64,000 nt of DNA from Paenibacillus protaetiae. GTDB taxonomy: Bacteria > Bacillota > Bacilli > Paenibacillales > Paenibacillaceae. The position numbers were made by a program, and so were the translations under genes. The stretch is taken from positions 3,468,001-3,532,000 of the forward strand of contig NZ_CP035492.1 of the NCBI RefSeq assembly GCF_004135365.1, given 5' to 3'. The notes beneath the pieces are model-generated. The model saw nothing but the letters and a program-made list of their open reading frames with translations, was not told the DNA's origin and did no database searches. Below are positions 26,507-35,070 of the stretch, piece by piece. How positions within the stretch are numbered: position 1 is the first letter of the stretch; each line of letters opens with the position of its first letter.

Positions 26507-28228
26507 ACAGCGACGCGTAATAGCCGCCCATTCCGAGCAGTTCGTCGTGCGTGCCGCGTTCGATAATCCGCCCTTTGTCCAGCACGATAATTTCGTCGGC
26601 GTGGCGTACCGCGCTTATGCGGTGGGCGATAACGATATTGGTTTTGCCTTCCCTTGCTTTCCGAAGGTTGGCCAGAATGTTGGACTCCGTAACGGTATCG
26701 ACGGCGCTTACACTGTCATCCAAAATAAGAATCGGTGCCCGCTTGACGAATCCGCGCGCCAGGCTGGTGCGCTGGCGCTGCCCGCCGGACAGCGTCAGTC
26801 CGCGTTCGCCAAGCTTCGTCTGGAACTGTTCGGGGAAACCGCTGATGCTGGCGTAAATTTCCGCCAGCCTGGATGCTTCTTCGACTTCGGCATCATCCGT
26901 TTCGCGGTTAAAGAAAGCGATATTGTCCCGGATGGTCGTGCTGAACAGGAAACCGTCCTGCGGGACATAAGCGATTTCTTGCCGCAAGCTTTCAAGCGTC
27001 AGCTCGCGGATATCGGTTTGGCCGATGCGGACCGTCCCTTCCGGCGGATCATAGACCCGCAGAAGCAGTTTGACCAACGTCGTTTTGCCGCTGCCCGTTC
27101 TGCCGACAATGCCCAGCGTACGGCCGGCCGGAAGCTCAATATCAATGTCATGCAGCACTTCATGGTCGGTTTCGGGATAGGCGAACGACAGCCCTTTAAT
27201 GCTAAGGCTCGCCGATTTCGCCGGTGGAAGCGATACGGCGGCTTCAGCTTCTACAATGTCAGGCTGCACTTCCAGCAGCCGGTTCAGCCGTTCCAGCGAA
27301 GCGCGGGAACGCTGGATAAGGTTGATATAGTTGCCAATTTGCTGCAGCGGGTTAATGATCATGCGCAAGTAAAGCGTTAATGCAACAAAGCTCCCGAGCG
27401 ACAGCTCATGATGAATGACGAGGTATCCCCCGTATATGATGGCGATCACAAGCGACAAGCCGCCGGTAAACGGCAAAGCGTTCTGAAACAGCGAAGAGGA
27501 ACGGACAAGCTTCAGCTGGTTCGTTTTAATCCGTTCAACGGTTTCGCCAAACCGGCCCCGTGCAATTTCCTCGGTCGCAAAAGTTTTGGTGACGCGGATG
27601 CCGCCGAACTGCTCTTCGGCCGAAGCGGTCATGCCGGCCAGCGCCTCCTGTACCGCGGCGGACTTGCTCCGGATGCGCGGCCCGAAGTAAACGACAAGCA
27701 CCGGAATGGCAAGCAGCGGCACAATGCATACGCCGATGAGGTAAAGCGGGATGTTGCTGAGCGACATCATGACAATAACCGATACGAGCAGCACCGAAGC
27801 GTTGGACATCTGGTTCAGTCCGTTGGCGATCGCCTCACGGACGGCCGACACATCGTTCATGAAATAGCTGAGCAGCCGCCCTCCGCCGTTCTTGGAGAAG
27901 AAATGTTCGCTTAGTCCGGTAAAATGGACGAACAAACGCCCCGCACCCGGTGCTCAAACATGCGGCCAAGCCGGTGGTTAATAATTTGCCCGAGGCCAAA
28001 CAGGACGCCGTAGCCAATGCCGATGGCCAGCAGCAACAGGCTGGAGTGCCGAATCGAGTCTGCGGTCAAGCCGTTTTGCTGCAAGTCATCGGTAAAATCC
28101 CCGAGCACTTTCGGGTACAGCGAGTTGACAAAGTTTCCCGCCCCGACAAGGGCTACGCCTAGCAGGTACAGCGGGAGGTGCTTTCGCAGATGCGAAAGCA
28201 AGATGGTACTGCCTTTCAATGCGGTCAC
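26466..28228 (-). pseudogene. ABC exporter half-transporter, BmrC/YheI-like, frameshifted
   Basis: Two frames together encode one half-transporter. The upstream part (from GTG 28228 or TTG 28219) covers the first two helices up to FEHRVRG; the downstream part continues with LFVHFTGLSEHFFSKNGGG and runs through the ATPase (GRTGSGKTT; LSGGQRQRTSLARG; ILILDDSVSAVD). The break is at 27939-27942, a run of four C on the plus strand (G on the coding strand); one more G gives VRGRLFVHF. Walker B ends in Asp instead of Glu, as expected for the degenerate site in heterodimers of the BmrCD type. If the break is real, the exporter would be non-functional. Confidence 0.85.
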
Positions 28229-28426
28229 ATCCTTTTTCAGCAGTGTTGTCGCCGCTGCCCGGAACGCTGTCCGGCCATTCCGCAACAAACGGCAAAAGCA
28301 GCCGTCGCACGCTGCCAGCGGCGAAAACTGCTTTGATTTGGTAAAGCGGTCGTTCGAATTTTCATCCAAATTATATCATATTGAACCGGAAGCGGGGATA
28401 TTTTTAAGCGCTTACTTATCATGTCC

Positions 28427-28474
28427 AAAAAAATAAACCCGTGCCTGAAGAACATGTGTTCTTCGTGCAGCGGG
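28427..28474 (-). terminator. Intrinsic terminator on the minus strand
   Basis: An imperfect hairpin (core GAAGAACA with TGTTCTTC, closed by CCCG/CGGG) is followed on the minus strand by a T-rich run; it ends the small gene at 28494. Confidence 0.7.
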
Positions 28475-28493
28475 TCAAGTGGCGCATTATATG

Positions 28494-28700
28494 TTAATGT
28501 TCTTTGTCGAATTGCTCCAGCAGCTCTCTTGCTTGCTGCTCTTGTTTTTGCAGCACATGCAGCCGTTTCAGGTTATTGCCTTCGTCTGTAATTTTTACTT
28601 TTAAGCCTTGTGCCTTTAAAGCTGCCTCCAGCCGGTCGATCAATTCCGCCCGAGATCCTCCTTCAGTCCGCAGTGCCGTCCATTTGCTGAAAAGTCCCAT
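28494..28700 (-). CDS. Small conserved-looking hypothetical protein
   Basis: 68 residues (MGLFSKWTALRTEGGSRAEL...), highly charged and predicted helical, with an EQQARELLEQF C-terminus. The ATG at 28700 has GGAGGG about nine bases upstream, a clear ribosome binding site, and a terminator follows. I do not recognise a family; the amphipathic pattern suggests a short alpha/beta or coiled-coil protein that may bind a partner. Confidence 0.65.
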   Translation of the reverse strand: MGLFSKWTALRTEGGSRAELIDRLEAALKAQGLKVKITDEGNNLKRLHVLQKQEQQARELLEQFDKEH

Positions 28701-28896
28701 TCGCGACACCCTCCAATAATTCCATAATTGGTTTCCCGCTTTAATGTATTCGTATATATGCCATCCTCATGACAGGTTTTACAACTTCTCTATGAATTTC
28801 TCGTGAAAAATGGCGCGAGGCGGTTTGTGAAGGGCAAAAGCTAATGATAAACTGATGCAGTCAGGTGAAATTTTCCGCAGAACAGGAGTGATGAGC

Positions 28897-29727
28897 TTGT
28901 CTAACGTACAACATATCGGTGATACGGTTAAATTGCACAACGGCGTACGGATGCCGTGGGTGGGCCTTGGCGTTTATAAAACGCAGGAGGGCGAGCAGGT
29001 GGAGCAGGCGGTGCTGGATGCCATCGAAGCCGGATACCGTTCCATTGATACGGCCAAACTTTACAATAATGAAGAAGGCGTAGGCCGTGCCATCGCGCAA
29101 AGCGGAGTGAAACGGGACGAGCTGTTCGTCACCACCAAAGTGTGGAACACGGATCAAGGCTACGAGGAGACGCTGCGTGCGTTTGAAGCGAGCCGCAAAC
29201 GGCTGAGCCTGGACGTTATCGACCTGTACTTGGTGCATTGGCCGGTTACGGGCAAGTACAAGCAGACATATAAGGCGCTGGAGAAACTGTACAAGGACGG
29301 TTACGTCCGGGCGATCGGCGTCAGCAACTTCCTGCAGCCTCATTTGGAGGACTTGCTTGCGGAAGCGGAGATCAAGCCGATGGTCAATCAGGTGGAATAC
29401 CATCCGCTGCTGACGCAGCCGCATCTGCACGGCTTCTGCCGGGATAACGGCATTCAGCTGGAAGCGTGGAGCCCGCTTATGCAGGGCAATCTCGATTTGC
29501 CGCTGCTGACGGAGCTTTCCGATAAATACGGCAAAACGCCGGCCCAAATTGTGCTGCGCTGGGATCTTCAGAACGGGGTCGTGACGATTCCAAAGTCGGT
29601 ACGCAAGGAACGGATTCACGAAAACGCGAATTTGTTTGATTTTGAGCTTTCTGAAGCGGATATGGCGGCATTAAACGGCCTGGACGAGAACAAGCGGTTT
29701 GGCCCGGACCCGATGACCTTCGTATAG
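28897..29727 (+). CDS. Aldo/keto reductase (YvgN/YtbE-like)
   Basis: A 276-residue NADPH-dependent (beta/alpha)8-barrel reductase. The catalytic tetrad is visible: Asp51, Tyr56, Lys81 and His114 (SIDTAKLY, TTKVWN, LVHWP), and IPKSVRKERIHEN is the cofactor-binding loop. Bacillus homologues reduce methylglyoxal and other aldehydes. The TTG at 28897 is chosen because AGGAG (28884-28888) is eight bases away; an ATG at 28891 is only two bases from it. Confidence 0.92.
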   Translation: MSNVQHIGDTVKLHNGVRMPWVGLGVYKTQEGEQVEQAVLDAIEAGYRSIDTAKLYNNEEGVGRAIAQSGVKRDELFVTTKVWNTDQGYEETLRAFEASRKRLSLDVIDLYLVHWPVTGKYKQTYKALEKLYKDGYVRAIGVSNFLQPHLEDLLAEAEIKPMVNQVEYHPLLTQPHLHGFCRDNGIQLEAWSPLMQGNLDLPLLTELSDKYGKTPAQIVLRWDLQNGVVTIPKSVRKERIHENANLFDFELSEADMAALNGLDENKRFGPDPMTFV

Positions 29728-29772
29728 CAGGCTGGGCGGCAAGGCATACTACAAAAAGGGCAGCCCCGGCTA

Positions 29773-29807
29773 TTGACAGCCGTAACTGTAACTGTTAATA
29801 TTACAGT
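29773..29807 (+). promoter_or_regulatory. SigA promoter with overlapping palindromic operator
   Basis: TTGACA (29773-29778) and TAATAT (29796-29801) are exactly 17 bases apart. ACTGTAA (29785-29791) and TTACAGT (29801-29807) form an inverted repeat across the -10 box, a plausible autoregulatory site for the Rrf2 protein. Confidence 0.85.
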
Positions 29808-29830
29808 ACAAAGCAGGGGGGCCGTTCACA

Positions 29831-30259
29831 TTGAACAGCGAATTTACAATTGCCGTCCATAGTCTTGTTTATTTGGCTTATTTGCCGGAACGAATGGCAA
29901 GCAGCGACATGATTGCAGATAATGTAGGAACACATTCCGCACGCGTTCGCAAAGTGCTCAGCGGCTTGCGCAAAGCAGGATTCGTGGATACGCGCGAAGG
30001 TGCAGGCGGGGGATACCGCCTTACCATTGATCCAAACACCGTTACACTGGGCGATATTTACCGGGTCATGGCTCAAGGCTCTTTGATGCCGAGCTGGTGC
30101 TCCGGCGATCCGTCGATGGATTGCGTGGTTGGTTCGAATATGAAGGAAGTTATGTTTGGCATCTTCTGCAAAGCAGAGAAGCAGCTGGAAGACCATTTTA
30201 GCGGCATTACCGTTCAAGACGTGCTCGGGCAAATCCAGGCTTGTGATTGCGATTCATAA
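29831..30259 (+). CDS. Rrf2-family transcriptional regulator
   Basis: 142 residues with the Rrf2 winged helix (EFTIAVHSLVYLAYLP; IADNVGTHSARVRKVLSGLRKAGFVDTREGAGGGYRL). The start is TTG at 29831 after a G-rich stretch. Several cysteines lie in the C-terminal half (PSWCSGD, DCVVG, FCKAEK, ACDCDS) but not in the three-cysteine spacing of IscR/NsrR, so a redox or thiol signal is more likely than an iron-sulfur cluster. The YwnA/SaiR branch is a good candidate. Thioredoxin lies 58 bases downstream and may be under the same control. Confidence 0.9.
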   Translation: MNSEFTIAVHSLVYLAYLPERMASSDMIADNVGTHSARVRKVLSGLRKAGFVDTREGAGGGYRLTIDPNTVTLGDIYRVMAQGSLMPSWCSGDPSMDCVVGSNMKEVMFGIFCKAEKQLEDHFSGITVQDVLGQIQACDCDS

Positions 30260-30317
30260 ATAGTGGTGAGACGGGTAATCCCTTATCATACAACTCTAAT
30301 GGAGAGGATGATTACAC

Positions 30318-30629
30318 ATGGCAGTAGCATTGACGAAAGACAACTTTAATCAAACCGTCGAAAGCGGCGTGTCTCTTGTAGATTTCTGGGCGCCTTGGTG
30401 CGGACCTTGCAAAATGCAGCTCCCGATCGTGGAAGAGCTTGCAACGGAACTGGAGGGCCAAGCAACGATCGCGAAAATCAACGTCGACGAGCAGCCTGAA
30501 CTGGCTTCCCAATTTGGCGTAATGAGCATTCCTACGCTGATCCTGTTCAAAGACGGCCAACCGGTCGACAAAATGGTAGGCGTTCAAAGCAAAGACTCCC
30601 TGAAAGCCAAAATTTCGAACCAACTGTAA
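30318..30629 (+). CDS. trxA: Thioredoxin
   Basis: 103 residues. The active site WCGPCK has Cys28 and Cys31, and the cis-proline motif is MSIPTLILFKDGQ. It reduces protein disulfides and feeds enzymes such as peroxidases and ribonucleotide reductase. An AGAGGATG stretch precedes the ATG. Its place after an Rrf2 regulator suggests stress-linked expression; it may be an additional thioredoxin rather than the main housekeeping one, which sequence alone cannot decide. Confidence 0.95.
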   Translation: MAVALTKDNFNQTVESGVSLVDFWAPWCGPCKMQLPIVEELATELEGQATIAKINVDEQPELASQFGVMSIPTLILFKDGQPVDKMVGVQSKDSLKAKISNQL

Positions 30630-30650
30630 GGTCGGCTGGTTTGAAATGAA

Positions 30651-30683
30651 CAGCGGCCCGTCGAATGACGGGCCGCTGTTTTT
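30651..30683 (+). terminator. Intrinsic terminator after thioredoxin
   Basis: A perfect 12-bp stem (30651-30662 with 30667-30678), four-base loop, then five T. Confidence 0.9.
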
Positions 30684-30731
30684 GTGCGTATGGCGTATGG
30701 CTTTGTATCCGTAATGGCTGCATGGCGGACA

Positions 30732-30875
30732 TTAGTCGGTTTTTTTCTTATGATTTGAAAAAGGAACGGCCGACTTCGCATTCTCAATCGTATCGTTTAC
30801 AAACGCCATATCCTGATTTTTTGCTTTCGTATGTGTAGAGCCTTTGTAATTGCCTTTATGGCTTTTATTTTCCAC
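30732..30875 (-). CDS. Small basic hydrophilic protein, 47 residues
   Basis: A GTG at 30875 is preceded on the minus strand by GGAGGTGA, a near-perfect anti-SD match. The product (MENKSHKGNYKGSTHTKAKN...) is rich in Lys, Asn, Ser and Thr, has no cysteine and no membrane segment. Composition is similar to small spore-associated proteins of Bacillales, but I recognise no family. The longer frame extending upstream to 31034 runs through repeats and is not supported. Confidence 0.55.
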   Translation of the reverse strand: MENKSHKGNYKGSTHTKAKNQDMAFVNDTIENAKSAVPFSNHKKKTD

Positions 30876-30920
30876 CGTTACGCTCACCTCCCTCGCTCCC
30901 CGTAGTATGTCCCGCAGGGG

Positions 30921-31023
30921 CGAGGGCATGCGCATACATGCGCAGGAGCGCCTGAGCCAATCGTCGATACGGCGGACGGTACTGTGGGGTGAGGGGGCAT
31001 GCGCGTATATGCGCAGGAGCGTG
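30921..31023. repeat. Two direct repeats each containing a palindrome
   Basis: Two near-identical 29-31 base units about 74 bases apart, both containing GGGCATGCGC and ATGCGCAGGAGCG with a short AT core (CATACA or GTATAT) between GC arms. Each unit could form a hairpin or bind a dimeric protein. No gene is supported here. Confidence 0.6.
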
Positions 31024-31064
31024 CTGGCGTTCACGGTGTGTGAGCGCTCCGCTCTAACGCCTGC

Positions 31065-32045
31065 TTACAGCAGACCCGACTTTTTCACTTCTGCGTAGAA
31101 CTGCTCGAATTGCGGGATGTTCAGCTGCTGCGCCGCATCCGACAGCGCTTCGGCCGGATTCGGGTGCACTTCGACCATCACGCCGTCAGCCCCGGCGGCA
31201 AGCGCCGCTTTGGCACATGGCGCCATAATTTCTTTGCGCCCGGTCGAATGCGTGACATCGACCAGCACCGGCAGGTGGCTTTCCTGCTTCAGAATCGGCA
31301 CCGCCGAAATATCGAGCGTATTGCGTGTCGCTTTTTCGTACGTGCGGATGCCGCGCTCGATGAGCATCACCTGGCTGTTGCCGCGGGAGACGATATATTC
31401 GGCTGCATGCAAAAATTCGTCAATGGTTGCCGCAAGGCCGCGTTTCAGCAATACCGGCTTATTCACAGCGCCGGCCGCCTTCAGCAGCTCGAAGTTTTGC
31501 ATATTGCGCGCGCCGATCTGGATGACGTCGATGTATTGGCAGGCCAGCTCGATATGGGACGGGTCCACGATTTCGCTGATCGTCTGCAGGCCGAATTCGG
31601 ACGCCACTTCTTTCAAAATTTTCAGCCCTTCGATGCCAAGGCCCTGGAATTCATACGGCGAAGTACGCGGCTTGAACGCGCCGCCGCGCATAACGGTTAC
31701 GCCCTGCGCTTTCAGCGCGGCGGCCACCTGCCTCACCTGCTCGTAGCTTTCCACCGAGCATGGTCCTGCCACCATAACCGGCGTTCCGCCGCCGATAACG
31801 GTGCCGGCCAGATCAATGGCGGTATCCGTCTGCTTGGCTTTGCGGCTGACGAGCAGCGTCCGCTTGGGTGCGGCCGCTTGCACATTGACCGCGGACTGGA
31901 TTTGCTTCATACGGCGAAGCGCCGTTTCCTGTACGTCAGCGGCTGCGTGCGCGAGCAGCTCTGCGCGCTGCTCCAGCAGCTGCAGCAGGCTTACGTCCAG
32001 ATCGGACAGCTTCAGGCTGATTTGTTCTTTTGTTGCAGTGTTCAT
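31065..32045 (-). CDS. aroA: 3-deoxy-7-phosphoheptulonate (DAHP) synthase, type I-beta, with shortened chorismate-mutase-like N-terminus
   Basis: 326 residues. The barrel domain (about 70-326) carries [45 protein letters not shown] and DVTHSTGR, the DAHP synthase signatures; it condenses phosphoenolpyruvate with erythrose 4-phosphate in the first shikimate step. The Bacillus enzyme has an N-terminal AroQ chorismate mutase of about 90 residues. Here only about 55-65 residues resemble it, and the middle of that domain is missing, so mutase activity is doubtful while a regulatory role may remain. Controlled by the T-box upstream. Confidence 0.95.
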   Translation of the reverse strand: MNTATKEQISLKLSDLDVSLLQLLEQRAELLAHAAADVQETALRRMKQIQSAVNVQAAAPKRTLLVSRKAKQTDTAIDLAGTVIGGGTPVMVAGPCSVESYEQVRQVAAALKAQGVTVMRGGAFKPRTSPYEFQGLGIEGLKILKEVASEFGLQTISEIVDPSHIELACQYIDVIQIGARNMQNFELLKAAGAVNKPVLLKRGLAATIDEFLHAAEYIVSRGNSQVMLIERGIRTYEKATRNTLDISAVPILKQESHLPVLVDVTHSTGRKEIMAPCAKAALAAGADGVMVEVHPNPAEALSDAAQQLNIPQFEQFYAEVKKSGLL

Positions 32046-32114
32046 TTCTATACACTCCTCGTTGTTTAGTTTTTCGCCGTTTAGATGCCTATCCGTCGTT
32101 CACGGCGGCAAAAC

Positions 32115-32412
32115 GCAAAAAAGCCCACATCCGCAAGGGACGTGGAGCCGTGGTACCACCCTTATTAGAAACGGCCAATGCTACAACAGCATAAGCCATT
32201 GCAATCCGTTTCTCACTTTAAGCCTTCTTAACGCGAGGGCATGCGGGCCGCCCTACAAGATTGCCGTCTATAGCCGGCGATCGTTCAGGTTCCAGCTCGG
32301 GAATGAACTTCAGCGGAGTGTTCAGCCGGGCGCTCTCAGTCGGTGGCGCACCTTCTCTGTATAGAACGGACAGCCGCTTACTCTTTCCGTCATCGCTTTT
32401 TCGTATGAGTTA
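32115..32412 (-). ncRNA. T-box leader of the DAHP synthase gene, probable tRNA(Phe) specifier
   Basis: On the minus strand the T-box AAGGGTGGTACCACGG (plus 32148-32163) is followed by a terminator stem (32138-32145 with 32125-32132) and a run of six U (32117-32122). Stem I has AGAGTA on its 5' side. Helices AGCGG/CCGCT above and GGAA/TTCC below frame a loop GAAGTTCA, making UUC (Phe) at plus 32305-32307 the likely specifier. Uncharged tRNA(Phe) would then stabilise the antiterminator and switch on aromatic synthesis. The specifier assignment is by eye. Confidence 0.9.
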
Positions 32413-32418
32413 GACTGT

Positions 32419-32447
32419 ATTTTATGCTTCACAGCCAAATATTGCAA
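32419..32447 (-). promoter_or_regulatory. SigA promoter of the T-box/DAHP synthase transcript
   Basis: On the minus strand TTGCAA (32447-32442), 17 bases, TAAAAT (32424-32419). It lies just upstream of the T-box Stem I. Confidence 0.7.
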
Positions 32448-32603
32448 GCCCAACTTTTTGGGATAAGGAAGGCTCTTTTCCAGCGCTGGAAAAAGGCGGG
32501 CGCTTGTCCGCTTCCAGCGGCTTCTTGCTTGTCCGGCTTTTAAAGTTGAGGGGCTTCGAGTATAATGGCAAAAGAATTGTTGAGATAAGGAGCTGTTATC
32601 CCC

Positions 32604-33704
32604 ATGCCACTTTCCTGTGGAATCGTCGGGCTGCCGAACGTAGGCAAATCGACTTTGTTTAATGCGATTACGCAAGCAGGCGCTGAATCCGCCAACTATC
32701 CGTTTTGCACCATTGATCCAAACGTTGGTGTCGTGGAAGTGCCGGACCCGCGTCTTGATAAATTAACCGAGCTTGTTACGCCGAACCGCACGGTGCCGAC
32801 GGCGTTTGAATTTGTAGATATTGCCGGCCTGGTTGCAGGCGCGAGCAAAGGCGAAGGGCTGGGCAACAAGTTTTTGGCCCATATCCGCGAAGTCGATGCG
32901 ATTGTGCATGTAGTCCGCTGCTTCCAGGATGAGAACATTACGCACGTATCCGGCAAAGTTGATCCGCTGAGCGATATTCAGACGATCAACCTGGAGCTGA
33001 TTTTGGCCGACATTGATTCGGTAGAGAAACGGATTGACCGCTCCCGCAAAAACATGAAGGGCGGCGACAAAAAATATGCGCAGGAAGTTGAAGTGCTGGA
33101 ACGGGTCAAAGAAGCGCTGTATAACGACATGCCTGCGCGCAGCATAGAGCTGAACGATGAAGAGAAGCTGCTTATTCGCGACCTGCATTTACTGACGATC
33201 AAGCCGGTGCTTTACGCGGCGAACGTAAGCGAAGCGGAAGCAGCTGACGCGTCGAACAACCCTTATGTGAAAATGGTGCAGGAATTCGCTGCCGCTGAAA
33301 ACGCGGAAGTCGTGCCGATCAGCGCCAAGGTGGAATCCGAAATCGCCGAGCTGGAAGGCGAAGACAAAGCGATGTTCCTCGAGGAGCTGGGCCTTGAGGA
33401 ATCCGGCCTGAACCGCTTGATCCGCGCCGCCTACAAGCTGCTTGGCTTGTATACGTATTTTACGGCAGGCGTACAGGAAGTTCGTGCGTGGACGATCCGC
33501 AAAGGCATGAAAGCCCCTCAAGCGGCAGGCGTTATCCATACCGACTTCGAACGCGGCTTTATCCGCGCCGAGGTCGTATCCTACGATGACCTTGTAGCTG
33601 CCGGAACGATGAATGCGGCGAAGGAAAAAGGCCAGCTGCGCCTGGAAGGCAAAGAATATGTCGTGCAGGACGGCGACGTTATGCATTTCCGCTTTAACGT
33701 TTAG
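32604..33704 (+). CDS. ychF: Redox-regulated ATPase YchF (OLA1 family)
   Basis: A 366-residue member of the Obg-like P-loop family. The P-loop is GLPNVGKST near the N-terminus, with [17 protein letters not shown] as switch II, a helical coiled-coil insert (about 130-200) and a C-terminal TGS domain ending HFRFNV. Although built like a GTPase it prefers ATP because the NKxD motif is altered, and it associates with ribosomes. TATAAT at 32561-32566 and AAGGAG before the ATG support the start. A terminator follows. Confidence 0.96.
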   Translation: MPLSCGIVGLPNVGKSTLFNAITQAGAESANYPFCTIDPNVGVVEVPDPRLDKLTELVTPNRTVPTAFEFVDIAGLVAGASKGEGLGNKFLAHIREVDAIVHVVRCFQDENITHVSGKVDPLSDIQTINLELILADIDSVEKRIDRSRKNMKGGDKKYAQEVEVLERVKEALYNDMPARSIELNDEEKLLIRDLHLLTIKPVLYAANVSEAEAADASNNPYVKMVQEFAAAENAEVVPISAKVESEIAELEGEDKAMFLEELGLEESGLNRLIRAAYKLLGLYTYFTAGVQEVRAWTIRKGMKAPQAAGVIHTDFERGFIRAEVVSYDDLVAAGTMNAAKEKGQLRLEGKEYVVQDGDVMHFRFNV

Positions 33705-33715
33705 GATGCAGGGGG

Positions 33716-33751
33716 CGGGATTTTCGTTAATGGACGGAAATCCCGTTTTTT
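33716..33751 (+). terminator. Intrinsic terminator after ychF
   Basis: CGGGATTTTCG (33716-33726) pairs with CGGAAATCCCG (33735-33745) with one mismatch, then six T. Confidence 0.85.
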
Positions 33752-33925
33752 CATGAGCAAATGCGGGAAATTGCATTGAAATATAAGAGGCGGCAAGCTT
33801 CTGTGCGGCGGTCTCCGCGCAAAGCCAAAAAAAGGCTTGTTTTCAAACCGAAGGCAGGTCGAAAAAGATGTAATGCCGTGTTATAATAAAGGATAATCTT
33901 ATTTTGCTAACCGAGGTGAATGACC

Positions 33926-34996
33926 GTGTTGGACCGTTTACAAGCGCTCGCGGATCGTTACGAAAAGCTGAGTGAGCTGTTGTGCGATCCGGATGTAGCC
34001 GCAGATCCGAAGCGGCTGCGCGAATACTCGAAAGAGCAGTCCGATCTACAGGAAGCCTACGAGGCTTATACCGAATATAAACAAGTCATGGAGCAGCTGA
34101 GTGACGCCAAAGTCATGCAAGGCGAAAAGCTTGATGATGAAATGCGTGAAATGGTAAAAATGGAAATCGAGGAGCTTTCCGCCCGCCGCGATGAGCTGGA
34201 GGAAAAAATCCGCATTTTGCTTTTGCCAAAAGATCCAAACGACGACAAGAACGTCATCGTCGAAATCCGCGGCGCAGCCGGCGGCGACGAAGCGGCTTTG
34301 TTCGCTTACGATCTGTACCGGATGTACACCCGTTTTGCCGATTCGCAAGGCTGGAAAACCGAGATTATGGAAATGAGCGAAAGCGACCTCGGCGGCTTTA
34401 AAGAGGTTATTTTCATGATTAACGGCAAAGGCGCTTACAGCAAGCTGAAGTTCGAAAGCGGCGCGCACCGCGTGCAGCGTATTCCGGCAACGGAATCCGG
34501 CGGCCGTATCCATACGTCGACTTCAACCGTTGCAGTTATGCCGGAGGTTGAAGATGTGGAAGTCGAAATTCTCGACAAGGATATCCGCGTCGATACGTTC
34601 TGCTCCAGCGGCGCCGGCGGCCAGTCCGTCAACACGACGAAGTCCGCCGTACGCGTGCTGCACGTGCCGACAGGCATTATGGCGACTTGCCAGGACGGCA
34701 AATCGCAAAATGAAAACAAAGCAAAAGCGCTTCAGGTTCTCCGCGCGCGCATCTACGACATTAAGCGCCAGGAAGAAGAAGCGAAATACGCCGGCGAACG
34801 CAAAAGCAAAGTCGGCACCGGCGACCGCAGCGAGCGGATCCGCACCTACAACTACCCGCAAAGCCGCGTAACCGACCATCGGATCGGCCTTACGCTGCAT
34901 AAGCTCGACGCAGTGATGAACGGCGACATGGAAGAAATCATTTCATCGCTCACAATTGCCGAGCAAGCGGATATGCTGGAGAAGGAACTCGTTTAA
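33926..34996 (+). CDS. prfA: Peptide chain release factor 1
   Basis: About 356 residues. It recognises UAA and UAG through the PAT tripeptide ([10 protein letters not shown]) and triggers peptide release through GGQ in [11 protein letters not shown], near residue 230. The usual MLDRL start corresponds to GTG at 33926, about six bases after GAGGTGA; an ATG two codons earlier directly abuts the binding site and is unlikely. prmC, which methylates this GGQ glutamine, follows in the same operon. Confidence 0.95.
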   Translation: MLDRLQALADRYEKLSELLCDPDVAADPKRLREYSKEQSDLQEAYEAYTEYKQVMEQLSDAKVMQGEKLDDEMREMVKMEIEELSARRDELEEKIRILLLPKDPNDDKNVIVEIRGAAGGDEAALFAYDLYRMYTRFADSQGWKTEIMEMSESDLGGFKEVIFMINGKGAYSKLKFESGAHRVQRIPATESGGRIHTSTSTVAVMPEVEDVEVEILDKDIRVDTFCSSGAGGQSVNTTKSAVRVLHVPTGIMATCQDGKSQNENKAKALQVLRARIYDIKRQEEEAKYAGERKSKVGTGDRSERIRTYNYPQSRVTDHRIGLTLHKLDAVMNGDMEEIISSLTIAEQADMLEKELV

Positions 34997-35070
34997 GGGG
35001 GGGCGCCGCTTTATGCGGCGCGCGCCCGGAGTTTTGAATTTAGGAAGCAAAAGGAGCGCCGTGTCTGAAC

